Assembly (NCBI RefSeq): GCF_041734735.1
Contig: NC_134882.1
Location: 21,010,928 to 21,074,927 of the forward strand
DNA from: Babylonia areolata
Taxonomy: Eukaryota > Mollusca > Gastropoda > Neogastropoda > Buccinidae
Length of the DNA: 64,000 nt
Direction: 5' to 3'
Part shown: one piece after another, positions 10,328-21,400 of the stretch
How positions within the stretch are numbered: the first letter of the stretch is position 1
Layout: each line of letters begins with the position of its first letter
Translations under genes and position numbers: made by a program
Notes under the pieces: generated by a model
Told to the model about the DNA's origin: nothing
Database searches by the model: none
The model's input: the letters and a program-made list of their open reading frames with translations, nothing else

Positions 10328-10948
10328 AAGATAAGATAAGAACAACTTTATTATATGAAGAAAAATGATATCAGGTGCGGCAAAACAAATGTAGACTCAA
10401 CACAAAAAATTAAACATGGCTTAATTAAAAAGAGTCAATAACATATAAGACATTCACATAAAAAGTATTGTATATATTTACTTAATCAAAATATTGTAAT
10501 TAATCATTGTTATAAAAATATTGAAATACACCAAGGTTAACACTGCATGTATTGTATTGCACACAAATTAAGATAAGAGTGATTTTATTATCTCATTAAG
10601 AGAAATTACATCAGATGCGGAAGCGCGCGCGCATGCACACACACACACACACACACACAATACACACTGATGCACAAAATAATAAAAAGTGCCTTAATTT
10701 AGCAGGAACAGCAAACATATAAGTTTTTCATATAAAAAACATTTAACATATTTGCTTAAAAATGTAATTGATAATCATTACATAGTAATTATCAGTATAA
10801 GTATATTGAAAGACATGAACATTGCACAGTTCCTGTTGCACATTCGTCCTGCACACTGTCACACATTATTCAGGAAATGATAAAGAAATTTAAACAAAGT
10901 GCAACCTATTATGCATGCACTTTCACACGTACTCGCATGCAAGTGTAG

Positions 10949-11018
<70 letters not shown>

Positions 11019-11602
11019 ACACATATTCATTATTGTGACACATGCATGCATAAATAGTTCTCAGGAATTTAAAAGGTGAATTGAATATGGTATAAAGGTT
11101 TTCTGAGTTCTGGATTCTACTTTAAACGTTCCGTAGTGTCATCCTGATGGCAGCAGTTCATAGTACTTTACTAGAATATGTGTCATCAGTTGTTATCTGC
11201 CTGGCTTTCTGAACCGCCTTTCATACAGCTCTTGCATACTAGCTTGTCTCACTCCCACAACTTTACTGCACACTCTCAGGACATCATTCAAAACTTGCTT
11301 ACTCCTCACTCCCAAACTTCCATACCAGCACATAAATGAAACTGTCAGCACAGACTCCATACAAAATTGATAGTAGCTTTGAAGAATCTTGGAGTTGACA
11401 CCAATATTTCTTAACTTCTGCAAACAAAATATTCTAGAGTGACATTTCTTATGAATACAATCAACATTCTTGTCAAAAGCCAGATTATTATCTAAAATAG
11501 TCCCTAAATATTTGTATTCATTGACACTCTCCTCAATTTCACCATCTCTCACAAGAGCAGGTACAGGCAAAGGGTCTTTTCAAAAATCTATTAAGAACCT
11601 GT
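10328..11602 (-). mobile_element. LINE 3' fragments, two related tails in tandem
   Basis: On the minus strand this carries an RT C-terminal fragment (11193-11570) and a 3'UTR. Two diverged copies of the terminal sequence occur, near 10328-10400 and 10566-10630 (both contain ataagA, a tttatta block and catcagatgcgg or its variant), suggesting two insertions or a duplication. CA microsatellites lie at about 10637-10660 and 10951-11010. The block splits the ~34-bp minisatellite, which continues from about 11603. Confidence 0.7.
11193..11570 (-). pseudogene. LINE RT C-terminal fragment
   Basis: A 125-codon open frame with the pattern EYKYLGTILDNNLAFDKNV, then QKLRNIGVNSKIL, then ESVLTVSFMCWYGSL, then VCSKVVGV. 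This pattern recurs at the C-terminal side of RT in non-LTR elements. It has no catalytic core and is 5'-truncated. The clade cannot be fixed from this piece. Confidence 0.75.
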
Positions 11603-11995
11603 CATTTATTAGTTGATTACAGGTAGTTGTTGGTGGTGTTTATTAGTTGATTACAGGTAGGTTGTTCATGTCATAAACTCATTTATTAGTTGATTACAGA
11701 TAGGTTGTAGTTTTTGATGGTGTTTATTAGTTGATTGCAGAAGGTTGTTTATGTCATTTATTAGTTGATTAGAGATAGGTTGTTTGTGTCATTTATTAGT
11801 TGCTTACAGATAGGTTGTTCATGTCATTTAATGTTTTATTAGTTGATTAAAGGTAGGTTGTTCATGTAATTTATTAGTTGATTACAGGTGGTTGTGTCAT
11901 TTATTAGTTGATGACAGGTAGGTTCTTGTTGTTGATGTTGTTTAATAGTTGATTACAGGTCGATTCTTCTTGTTGTTGGTGTCGTTTTTTTAGTT
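11603..11995. repeat. ~34-bp minisatellite, about 11 copies
   Basis: Core tttattagttgattacaggtag with variable spacing, continuing the array seen at 10165-10327. Each unit contains an acceptor-like ttacag and a donor-like gtaggt side by side. Confidence 0.85.
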
Positions 11996-12159
11996 GTTTG
12001 ATTACTGACTGCTCGGTGTTCCCATTATAATAATGTGGATCCTTAGAATCATCTGAAATGTACTACACTGTCCTTCAGTGCTGCCATAAAGGCGGTACAA
12101 TGTCTGTAGTGCACACTCTTTCACTAAGAGCTCATCGGGTACAACAAATAAAGCAGGTC

Positions 12160-12535
12160 TCCAGAACTGAAGAAATGCTGTATGAAAATTGATTGCCATA
12201 TCTACTTTCTAACCATTGTGACAAGTGTAACATGTTTGAATTGAAGAAATGCTTTATGAAAATTGATTGCCATCTCTACTTTCTAACCATTGTGAAAAGT
12301 GTAACATGTTTGAATTGAAGAAATGCTGTATGAAAATTGATTGCCATATCTACTTTCTAACCATTGTGACAAGTGTAACATGTTTGAATTGAAGAAATGC
12401 TTTATGAAAATTGATTGCCATCTCTACTTTCTAACCATTGTGACAAGTGTAACATGTTTGAATTGAAGAAATGCTTTATGAAAATTGATTGCCATCTCTA
12501 CTTTCTAACCATTGTGACAAGTGTAACATGTTTAA
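12160..12535. repeat. 73-bp tandem repeat, 5 copies
   Basis: The unit starts gaattgaagaaatgct and ends gtgtaacatgttt; copies are nearly identical (one or two changes). It lies in the intron between the exons at 7587 and 13882. Confidence 0.9.
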
Positions 12536-12654
12536 AACTTTCATTCCAATTGTCTGATTAAATTGTAACAATTTCACATGCACATCATTCAGATAATCTT
12601 TAATTGCCCCCATATATTTTCACAGACCCTAACTTGTTTGTGAGCATGTGTGTG

Positions 12655-12732
<78 letters not shown>
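12655..12732. repeat. GT microsatellite
   Basis: About 38 uninterrupted GT dinucleotides on the + strand, directly left of the 36-bp minisatellite, which may have grown out of it. Confidence 0.95.
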
Positions 12733-12735
<3 letters not shown>

Positions 12736-12744
12736 CTTGTGTGC

Positions 12745-13881
12745 ATCGGTGTATATTGTGTATGTTGATGTGCCCGTGTAGAGAAGATATATTTCTGCAT
12801 TGTGGATGTATGTGTAGAGATGATACATGTCTGCATTGTGGATGTGTGTGTAGTGATACATGTCTGCATTGTGGATGTGTGTGTAGAGATGATACATGTC
12901 TGCACTGTGGATGTGTGTGTAGAGATGATACATGTCTGCGTTGTGGATGTGTGTGTAGTGATGCATGTCTGCATTGTGGATGTGTGTGTAGAGATGATAC
13001 ATGTCTGCATTGTGGATGTGTGTGTAGAGATGATACATGTCTGCATTGTGGATGTGTGTGTAGAGATGATACATGTCTGCATTGTGGATGTGTGTGTAGA
13101 GATGATACATGTCTGCATTGTGGATGTGTGTGTAGAGATGATACATGTCTGCATTGCGGATGTGTGTGTAGTGATGATACGTGTCTGCATTGTGGATGTA
13201 TGTGTAGAGATGATACATGTCTGCATTGTGGATGTATGTGTAGAGATGATACATGTCTGCACTGTGGATGTGTGTGTAGAGATGATACATGTCTGCATTG
13301 TGGATGTGTGTGTAGAGATGATACATGTCTGCATTGTGGATGTGTGTGTAGTGATGATACATGTCTGCACTGTGGATGTGTGTGTAGTGATGATACATGT
13401 CTGCATTGTGGATGTGTGTGTAGAGATGCATGTCTGCATTGTGGATGTGTGTGTAGTGATGATACATGTCTGCATTGTGGATGTGTGTGTAGTGATGATA
13501 CATGTCTGCATTGTGGATGTGTGTGTAGAGATGCATGTCTGCATTGTGGATGTGTGTGTAGTGATGATACATGTCTGCATTGTGGATGTATGTGTAGAGA
13601 TGATACATGTCTGCATTGTGGATGTGTGTGTAGTGATGATGCATGTCTGCATTGTGGATGTGTGTGTAGAGATGCATGTCTGCATTGTGGATGTGTGTGT
13701 AGTGATGATACATGTCTGCACTTTGGATGTGTGTGTAGAGATGGTACATGTCTGCATTGTGGATGTGTGTGTAGAGATGATACATGTCTGCATTGTGGAT
13801 GTGTGTGTAGTGATGATACATGTCTGCATTGTGGATGTGTGTGTAGAGATGCATGTCTGCATTGTGGATGTGTGTGCTCAG
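12745..13881. repeat. 36-bp minisatellite abutting a KIF4 acceptor, about 32 copies
   Basis: The unit starts tgtgtagagatgatacat and ends ctgcattgtggatg; most copies are 36 bp and some 33 bp. Because both lengths are multiples of three and the unit lacks stops in several frames, long repetitive frames exist on both strands; these are artefacts. The array runs straight into the acceptor of the exon at 13882, and the unit (tgtag|agatgat) resembles that junction (ctcag|acgatgat). Confidence 0.95.
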
Positions 13882-13985
13882 ACGATGATGAAGGAGTGGC
13901 AGAGCAAAGTTGCCCAGCTGCAGAAGGAGAAGGAAGAACTGTCTGTGATGCTGACTGACACACACACCACCGACAACACCAGCAA
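13882..13985 (+). CDS. KIF4: KIF4 exon (stalk coiled coil)
   Basis: 34 codons plus two bases (phase 0 in, phase 2 out). It encodes a charged heptad-rich segment containing KVAQLQKEKEELSVML, matching the human KIF4A stretch with INLQKEKEELVLEL. The acceptor is gtgtgctcag and the donor is a consensus gtaagt at 13986. The split Lys codon AA|G is completed by the exon at 15806. Part of the stalk that dimerises the motor and binds partners. Confidence 0.92.
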
Positions 13986-13989
13986 GTAA

Positions 13990-14157
13990 GTTGTACTTTG
14001 TTTGGACTGCTTGTGTTGTACTTGTTTCATGCCAGTGCTGTCAGTTGTACTTTGTTTGGACTGCTTGTGTTGTACTTGTTTCATGCCAGTGCTGTCAGTT
14101 GTACTTTGTTTGGACTGCTCTGCTTGTGTTGTACTTGTTTCATGCCAGTGCTGTCAC
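13990..14157. repeat. 54-bp repeat starting at the donor, 3 copies
   Basis: The unit starts gttgtactttgtttggac and ends tgccagtgctgtca; the third copy has a 6-bp insertion. The first copy starts four bases into the intron, so the donor hexamer overlaps the array. Confidence 0.9.
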
Positions 14158-14325
14158 TGCAGCATCAGTCAGTCTGACTGTAAATGGCTGTTGTACTGAG
14201 CTGTTTCACCAGGCTCTCAGATATTGGACAGTTTAGCAGGTGCTCATTACAAGTACAGCAGACTGTTTTGGGCTTGCAAATTTTATGAGCAAAACAAGAC
14301 ATACTTTTGATAAATGTGACGCAAC

Positions 14326-14480
14326 ACACGAAACCGGTGTCACAGGCCAGATCTTCTTACCCTGGCCAGAGTTTACACCTGTAAGAACTGGCCTAGGCCA
14401 GAGTTTACCCCTGTAAGAACTGGCCTAGGCCAGAGTTTACCCCAGTATAATCTAGCCTGGGCTACATCATACCCGGGGTA
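14326..14480. repeat. ~32-bp repeat, about 4 diverged copies
   Basis: Units carry ggccagagtttacccctg and aagaactggcct; adjoining units form the palindrome tggcctaggcca. No gene is seen. Confidence 0.75.
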
Positions 14481-14558
14481 TAGTTTGGCCTAGGCCAGTT
14501 TATATCCTCTGGGCCATTTTTACCCCCTCTCTTTTTCAGGGAGGGGACTAAGAAAGGA

Positions 14559-14559
<1 letters not shown>

Positions 14560-14591
<32 letters not shown>

Positions 14592-14760
14592 CAGACAGAG
14601 AGAGAACAGAATGTGGAAAAGATAGAGTACAAAATCTAAAATGGAGAGGGTGGGTGTCAGTGATTGGAGAAAGAAAAAACATAATATTGGAAGGGTGTGT
14701 GTGAGAGGCGGGACGGGGGAAGCGGGATTAGGGAGAAAAAAAAAAAAAAAAAAAAAATCA
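14560..14760. repeat. GACA microsatellite and poly(A) run
   Basis: GACA repeats at about 14561-14600, and a run of about 23 A bases ending near 14757. Purine-rich between them. Confidence 0.8.
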
Positions 14761-15500
14761 ATTATCAAATATTGTATGCACTACTTCTGTAGATTATTAT
14801 TTGAAAAGAGGTTCATGTGGGGACCTACAAGCAGCAAGACGACAAGAACAGTCAAGCAGAAAGTTTTATTGTTGAAGTATTTCTTATCAACCCTGTTGGA
14901 CTTTAAAACACTTCAGAAATATGCATGTATGTGAGAAAATCCTTGGACTTTTATGCATGCTGTTAATTCATTTTGCCAAATCTCAAACTATAGCATAACA
15001 TCTAATTAACCTTGAAGTTGAGCTTGCACAGACAGGTTTGTTGCCCTTCCCAGCATGCCTTGCACTAACGGACATGCCGATGTAAATAAATGTCGCCTGT
15101 CTCTACTTGACCCGGGCTCTAGTGTTGATGACACCGAAGAGTGAGTCATTGTTATGGTGACCAATGTGTACAGCCATACCAACAGTGCATGCACCTGAAA
15201 ACATTAAAAATGCTACAGTTCCAGGCAGTTTTATGCTTAAATACTTATCAACATATCTTGATTTTCATTATTTTGACCCCAATAAAGTGTTTTTGTGCGT
15301 AGCTAAGAATAGTTGGCTGTGACTTTAGCCCTGTTTTTGCGTGCTGCATCACAAATTGCTTTTTTCAAATAATAAATGCATTTATCAATACTTTCAGCAC
15401 AATCTGATCATGAATGTACAACATTACACACTCATGACATCAACAACACAAGAGCAATGTATGATTTATGCAACAACACTGCTTAGTAAACTCCAGGATA
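14761..15500. other. Intron, nothing recognised
   Basis: AT-rich intron of KIF4 between the exons at 13882 and 15806. No conserved frame, RNA gene or repeat was recognised. Confidence 0.5.
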
Positions 15501-15504
15501 TATA

Positions 15505-15805
15505 GTGTGGTCATTAGACACTTCAGCCATCCCATGACATGGTTTTTAGATACTTCAGCCACTCCGTGCTGTGGTCATTAGACACTTCAGCCATCCCACA
15601 ATGTGGTTATTAGACATTTCAGCCATCCCATGATGTGGTTATTAAGACATTTCAGCCATTCCATGTTGTGTTTATCAGACACCTCAGCCATTCCATGGCG
15701 TGGTTATTAGACATTTCAGCCATCCCATGTTGTGTTTATCTGACACCTCAGCCATCCCATGGTGTGGTTATTAGACACTTGAGTCATCTCATGGCCTGGT
15801 TGCAG
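15505..15805. repeat. ~33-bp repeat abutting a KIF4 acceptor, about 9 copies
   Basis: Degenerate units around ttattagacatttcagcc and atcccatgatgtgg. The last unit ends catggcctggttgcag, which is the acceptor of the next exon. The array thus supplies the 3' splice region. Confidence 0.85.
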
Positions 15806-15950
15806 GGTCAGTGAGCAGCGCCGGAAACGACTGCAAGAGCTGGAGACAGAGATGTCCAGCCTGAAGCGCAAGATAGCGGAACAGGCAAAGACTGTGAAGC
15901 TGAAGGAGCAGTCACAGAAACAAGTCAACCACCTCAACTCTGAAATCTTG
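15806..15950 (+). CDS. KIF4: KIF4 exon (stalk; conserved RRKRLQELE block)
   Basis: One base completes the split Lys codon, then 48 codons ending in phase 0. It contains SEQRRKRLQELETEMSSLK, nearly the human KIF4A SERRRKRLQELEGQIADLK, followed by KTVKLKEQSQKQVNHLNSEI against human [20 protein letters not shown]. This is one of the most conserved stalk segments. The donor is ttg|gtgtgt, a poor match to consensus, and it is itself the first unit of the repeat that follows. Confidence 0.95.
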
Positions 15951-17507
15951 GTGTGTGTTCTTGTGTGTCTGTGTGTTGGGCACATTGTGTGTCCTTGTGT
16001 GTTGGGCACATTGTGTGTCCTTGTGTGTCTGTGTTGGGCACATTGTGTGTCTGTGTTGGGCACATTGTGTGTCCTTGTGTGTCTGTGTTGGGCACATTGT
16101 GTGTCCTTGTCTGTCTGTGTGTTGGACACATTGACTGTTTGTGTGTGTCCTTGTGTGTCTGTGTGTTAGGCACATTGTGTGTCTGTGTTGGGCACATTGT
16201 GTGTCTGTGTAGGGCACATTGTGTGTCCTTGTGTGTCTGTGTTGGGCACATTGTGTGTCCTTGTGTGTCTGTGTGTTGGACACATTGACTGTTTGTGTGT
16301 GTCCTTGTGTGTCTTTGTGTTGGGCACATTGTGTGTCTGTGTTGGGCACATTGTGTGTCTGTGTTGGGCACATTGTGTGTCCTTGTCTGTCTGTGTGTTG
16401 GACACATTGACTGTTTGTGTGTGTCCTTGTGTGTCTGTGTGTTGGGCACATTGTGTGTCTGTGTTGGGCACATTGTGTGTCTGTGTTGGGCACATTGTGT
16501 GTCTGTGTGTTGGGCACATTGTGTGTCTGTGTGTTGGGCACATTGTGTGTCTGTGCTGGGCAAATTGTGTGTCTTTGTCCTTGTCTGTCTGTGTGTTGGA
16601 CACATTGAGTGTTTGTGTGTGTCCTTGTGTGTCTGTGTGTTAGGCACATTGTATGTTCTTGTGTGTCTGTGTGTTGGGCACATTGTATGTTCTTGTGTGT
16701 TAGGCACATTGTACGTTCTTGTGTGTCTGTGTGTTAGGCACATTGTATGTCTGTGTGTCTGTGTGTTAGGCACATTGTACGTTCTTGTGTGTCTGTGTGT
16801 TAGGCACATTGTGCATTCTTGTGTATCTGTGTGTTAGGCACATTGTATGTCTGTGTGTTGGGTACATTGTGTGTCTGTGTGTTGGGCACATTGTGTGTTC
16901 TTGTGTGTCTGTGTGTTGGGCACATTGTGTGTTCTTGTGTGTCTGTGTGTTGGGCACATTGAGTGTCTGTGTGTTAGGCACATTGAGTGTCTGTGTGTTG
17001 GGCACATTGTGTGTCTGTGTGTTGGGTACATTGTGTGTCTGTGTGTTGGGCACATTGAGTGTCTGTGTGTTAGGCACATTGAGTGTCTGTGTGTTGGGTA
17101 CATTGTGTGTCTGTGTGTTGGGCACATTGTGTGTTCTTGTGTGTCTGTGTGTTGGGCACATTGTGTGTCTGTGTGTTGGGTACATGTGTGTTCTTGTGTG
17201 TCTGTGTGTTGGGCACATTGTGTGTCTGTGTGTTGGGCACATTGTGTTCTTGTGTGTCTGTGTTGGGCACATTGTGTGTTCTTGTCTGTTTGTGTGTTGG
17301 GCACATTGTGTGTCTGTGTGTTGGGCACATTGTGTGTTCTTGTGTGTCTGTGTGTTGGGCACATTGTGTGTCTGTGTGTTGGGCACATTGTGTGTTCTTG
17401 TGTGTCTGTGTGTTGCGCACATTGTGTGTTCTTGTGTGTCTGTGTGTTGCGCACATTGTGTGTCTGTGTGTTGCGCACATTGTGTGTCTGTGTGTTGGGC
17501 ACATGCA
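15951..17507. repeat. ~34-bp minisatellite beginning at a KIF4 donor, about 45 copies
   Basis: Units of 26-37 bp around tgtgtccttgtgtgtctg and tgttgggcacat. The first unit coincides with the donor of the exon at 15806. Sub-patterns (cacattgactgtttgtg; cacattgagtgtctg) recur at intervals, so higher-order duplication took place. Long frames on both strands are by-products of the repeat. Confidence 0.95.
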
Positions 17508-17640
17508 CTCAAGGCCTGACTAGCTTGTTGGGCTATGCTGCTGTCAGGTATCGGCCTAGTTGTATAGTGTAGTGTATATGGATTTGTCTGGACGCATTGA
17601 CACCTTGAGAAGCTGAAACTGGAATACTGAAACTTTGTTA
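17508..17640 (+). mobile_element. SINE 3' fragment
   Basis: Contains actcaaggcctgactagc, the block ttgggctatgctgctg, and a gctgaaact-type tail near 17610-17635. The same blocks appear in the longer SINE at about 17900-18292, so this is a 5'-truncated copy of that family, diverged from it. Confidence 0.7.
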
Positions 17641-17870
17641 ATATTTGACTGGAACTAGATATGTATTCATGCGTTATAGAAAATGGTGCATTAAACAAGG
17701 CCTCACCTGTGAAATTATAGTGTGTGTTCAAGTGTGTTCCAGACACTTGTGGTGTCTGTGTTGTACACATTGTGTGTTCATGTTTCACTGTAACTGAGTA
17801 TGTATTCATATGCTATAGAAAATGATATGTTAAACACGGTCTCAACTGTGAAGTCATGGTCTGTGCCTGT
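17641..17870. repeat. Degenerate ~160-bp duplication
   Basis: Two copies share tatgtattcat, tatagaaaatg, aaca-gg-ctca-ctgtgaa and the following gtgt-rich stretch (about 17645-17760 and 17790-17870). An old local duplication. Confidence 0.6.
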
Positions 17871-17899
17871 GCATTGTACACATCGTCCAACACTTTGGC

Positions 17900-18292
17900 T
17901 GATGACGCCTGTCTTGCTTCTTTTAGTCCTTGAAGACAGTGTCTGTGAGGGTCTGGATTCAAATCCCAGCTGTGCCCTTTCTCTCAAGTTTGACTGGGAA
18001 ATACAACTGAGCGTCTAGTCATTCGGGTGAGACAATAAACGGAGGTCCTGTGTGCAACATACGCTAGGATCCCAGAAAAAGAACCCCAGGCAACGAAAAT
18101 GTGTTGTCCTCTGGCAAAATTCTGAATTCACTCTGATAGGTACATAATTTTTTTTATTTTTTTTACACATATGCATGCAGTCAAGGCCTGACTTAGCATG
18201 TTGGGTTGTGTTGCTGGTCAGGCATCTGCCTAGCAGATGCGTAGTGTACAGATTTGTGCAAAGGCAGTGCCGCCTCCTTGAAAAGTGAAAAG
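17900..18292 (+). mobile_element. tRNA-derived SINE (mollusc type)
   Basis: Carries a box-B-like ggattcaaatccc (about 17956), then the block tcattcgggtgagacaataa (18019-18038) that I recall as strongly conserved in a snail SINE family, then the ggcaaaattctg block and a 3' part with ttgggttgtgttgctgg and cgcctccttga. The 63690-64000 copy shares the gagacaataaacc and ggcaaaattctg blocks. Family naming is from memory. Confidence 0.75.
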
Positions 18293-18296
18293 TGAG

Positions 18297-19632
18297 GTGT
18301 TGTGTGGCAGGTGTACAGTGTATAGAAAGGTGAGGTGTTGTGTGGCAGGTGTACAGTGTATAGAAAGGTGAGGTGTGTGGCAGGTGTACAGTGTATAGAA
18401 AGGTGAGGTGTTGTGTGGCAGGTGTACAGTGTATAGAAAGGTGAGGTGTGTGGCAGATGTACAGTGTGTAGAAAAGTGAGGTGTTGTGTGGCAGGTGTAC
18501 AGTGTATAGAAAGGTGAGGTGTTGTGTGGCAGGTGTACAGTGTATAGAAAGGTGATGTGTTGTGTGGCAGGTGTACAGTGTATAGAAAGGTGATGTGTTG
18601 TGTGGCAGGTGTACAGTGTATAGAAAGGTGAGGTGTGTGGCAGGTGTACAGTGTATAGAAAAGTGAGGTGTGTGGCAGATGTACAGTGTGTAGAAAGGTG
18701 AGGTGTTGTGTGGCAGGTGTACAGTGTATAGAAAGGTGAGGTGTTGTGTGGCAGGTGTACAGTGTATAGAAAGGTGAGGTGTTGTGTGGCAGGTGTACAG
18801 TGTGTAGAAAGGTGAGGTGTTGTGTGGCAGGTGTACAGTGTATAGAAAGGTGAGGTGTTGTGTGGCAGATGTACAGTGTGTAGAAAGGTGAGGTGTTGTG
18901 TGGCAGGTGTACAGTGTATAGAAAGGTAGAAAGGTGAGGTGTGTGGCAGATGTACAGTGTGTAGAAAGGTGAGGTGTTGTGTGGCAGGTGTACAGTGTAT
19001 AGAAAGGTGAGGTGTTGTGTGGCAGATGTACAGTGTGTAGAAAGGTGAGGTGTTGTGTGGCAGGTGTACAGTGTGTAGAAAGGTGAGGTGTTGTGTGGCA
19101 GGTGTACAGTGTATAGAAAGGTGAGGTGTGTGGCAGGTGTACAGTGTATAGAAAGGTGAGGTGTTGAGGTGTTGTGTGGCAGGTGTACAGTGTATAGAAA
19201 GGTGAGGTGTTGTGTGGCAGGTGTACAGTGTGTAGAAAGGTGAGGTGTGTGGCAGGTGCACAGTGTGTAGGAAGGTGAGGTGTGTGGCAGGTGCACAGTG
19301 TGTAGGAAGGTGAGGTGTTGTGTGGCAGGTGTTCAGTGTATAGAAAGGTGAGGTGTTGTGTGGCAGGTGTACAGTGTATAGAAAGGTGAGGTGGTGTGTG
19401 GCAGGTGTACAGTGTATAGAAAGGTGAGGTGTTGTGTGGCAGGTGTACAGTGTATAGAAAGGTGAGGTGTTGTGTGGCAGGTGTACAGTGTATAGAAAGG
19501 TGAGGTGGTGTGTGGCAGGTGTACAGTGTATAGAAAGGTGAGGTGTTGTGTGGCAGGTGTACAGTGTATAGAAAGGTGAGGTGGTGTGTGGCAGGTGTAC
19601 AGTGTATAGAAAGGTGATGTGTTGTGTGGCAG
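18297..19632. repeat. 38/35-bp minisatellite ending in a KIF4 acceptor, about 36 copies
   Basis: The unit starts gaggtgttgtgtggcaggtg and ends tacagtgtatagaaaggt; a shorter form lacks three bases. Every unit holds ttgtgtggcag|g, and in the last one this exact string is the acceptor of the exon at 19633. So each of the ~36 units carries a potential 3' splice site. Confidence 0.95.
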
Positions 19633-19743
19633 GCCTTGAAGCAGCAGCGTGTGAAGCTGATGAAGCAGATGAAGGAGGAGGGCGACCAGTGGCGTAAATG
19701 GAAACAACAGAAAGACAAGGAAGTGCTGCAACTCATGCAAAAG
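19633..19743 (+). CDS. KIF4: KIF4 exon (stalk; basic RxWKQxKDKEV block)
   Basis: 37 codons, phase 0 at both ends. It contains QQRVKLMKQMKEEGDQWRKW and KQQKDKEVLQL, against human KIF4A [20 protein letters not shown] and KQKKDKEVIQL. Highly basic coiled coil. The acceptor is the last unit of the preceding minisatellite (gtgtggcag) and the donor is aag|gtgact. Confidence 0.95.
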
Positions 19744-20486
19744 GTGACTGTCTGGTTTTTACTGGACACATGTCTGACTTGCTTCACTTGTAAATGTGAT
19801 AAAGATGATAATAGTGATTTTGTCTTTCTTTTTATTATCAGTATACTTTTTTTTATGTTGTCTGTTTATTGTAATCATATAAAAAATTTCTAGTTTTGTT
19901 CTGTGTGACATGGAGAAAGGAGTGGTAGGATCCTGTGTTCTTAATGTTCATTAACTTGCTGTCTACTGAGACAAACCAGACACATATCTTTTATTGTGGG
20001 CTCTTTTTGACAGTGGTATTCAGACTGTACATGTCTGTGTGTTTGCAAGTTGTTATAATTAAGGTCAGCATCTAACTGTATGTGTTCCACATTATTTACA
20101 TAACAAATGTTAATAAAAAGAAAAAAAAAGTTATAAAACAGTGCAGAACTGCTGCTAGTTAATATGGTGTTGGTCAGCTTTGTTAGGGACTGTTTTCATA
20201 TTGTGTCTTGGTGTTAAACACTTCCTTTCATTAGCCAGACAGATGATTTGAGGTGATTTACCTGCCTTTCGAAACATTCTGAGGAATGGTATCATTGCAA
20301 AAATGGAGCTGATGGTTTTTGTGAGACACTTAAAGACAGTGAGAAAATCCTAATGAATGTCATTTGTTTCCATGTCCTGCTCTTCACACACAGGGGAAAG
20401 GGGATTACCTGTAGCAGCAGGGCTTTTTTTCTTGCCTTTCAAATTATGTACAGTGCAGTGTTAAAGTGTCCCACTTTTTCCATCAG
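19744..20486. other. KIF4 intron, nothing recognised
   Basis: One of the few KIF4 introns here without a tandem repeat. AT-rich, with a good pyrimidine tract (cccactttttccatcag) before the next exon. Confidence 0.7.
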
Positions 20487-20570
20487 GATCGGAAACGACA
20501 GGCAGAACTGGCAAAACTGCAGCAGACCAGTGAGAAACAGAAGAACGTCCTGAAACGCAAAGTGGAGGAG
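20487..20570 (+). CDS. KIF4: KIF4 exon (stalk)
   Basis: 28 codons, phase 0 at both ends. DRKRQAELAKLQQTSEKQKN followed by VLKRKVEE aligns with human [20 protein letters not shown] and VLRRKTEE. The acceptor has a strong pyrimidine tract and the donor is gag|gtcaga. It continues the preceding exon without interruption of the heptads. Confidence 0.95.
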
Positions 20571-20621
20571 GTCAGACAGTGCCATTTGTGCAGCGTTACT
20601 GACTCAGCTTTTCATCGCTCA

Positions 20622-20831
<210 letters not shown>

Positions 20832-21400
20832 CTTTCTCTCTCATTCACTCAGCTCACAAACTTTCACTCACTTTCTCTCTCACTTTATGAAGATGTGAAT
20901 GGGTTCAGATGTTTTTGTACAAAACTCCAGTTTAAGGCAAGTTAGTTGTGGACAGCATGCAGCTGTTCCTTTGATAATTTTTGGTAGAACACTTCTGTGA
21001 TTATATATGTATACAGATATATAGACGGATACATAGATGGATAGATAGATTGTGTGAGTGGGTAAAGTCGGTGTGTTGCATTATTTTTGTACCTAGGATA
21101 TGTGATTATAAGCCCCCATTGATGTGTACATTTTGTGTACAATAATGTGTTGTGTATATTGGCCTTTTTTATGTCTTGGTGAAAATTGTATGGCATGGTA
21201 TGATACCAGGGATGTCTGGGCTTATTTTCAAGTTGGTAAAGCTATTGCATTTTCAACTAAAGAGTCAGTATCTCATAAGGTTGATGTGTTGTGTAAGTTT
21301 TGACTGTTACACTCTTCTAAATCCTGATTGCCAGCCCTGATTTTGTGACTTTTGCAGGGAGCTGCATGAGAGACAGGGACATGAAATGCCATCCTCGCAT

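Noticed and set aside
12589-13989. Long open frames on both strands (up to 458 codons)
   Set aside because: They are read-outs of the 36/33-bp repeat, whose unit length is a multiple of three. Several frames are open at once and composition follows the repeat exactly.
15716-17809. Repetitive frames on both strands, including one of 347 codons
   Set aside because: Pure translations of the ~34-bp GT-rich repeat; no start context, domain or conservation.
18015-19787. 590-codon minus-strand frame
   Set aside because: It covers the 38/35-bp array and, antisense, a real KIF4 exon; the protein is a simple repeat (LYTVHLPHNTSPF).
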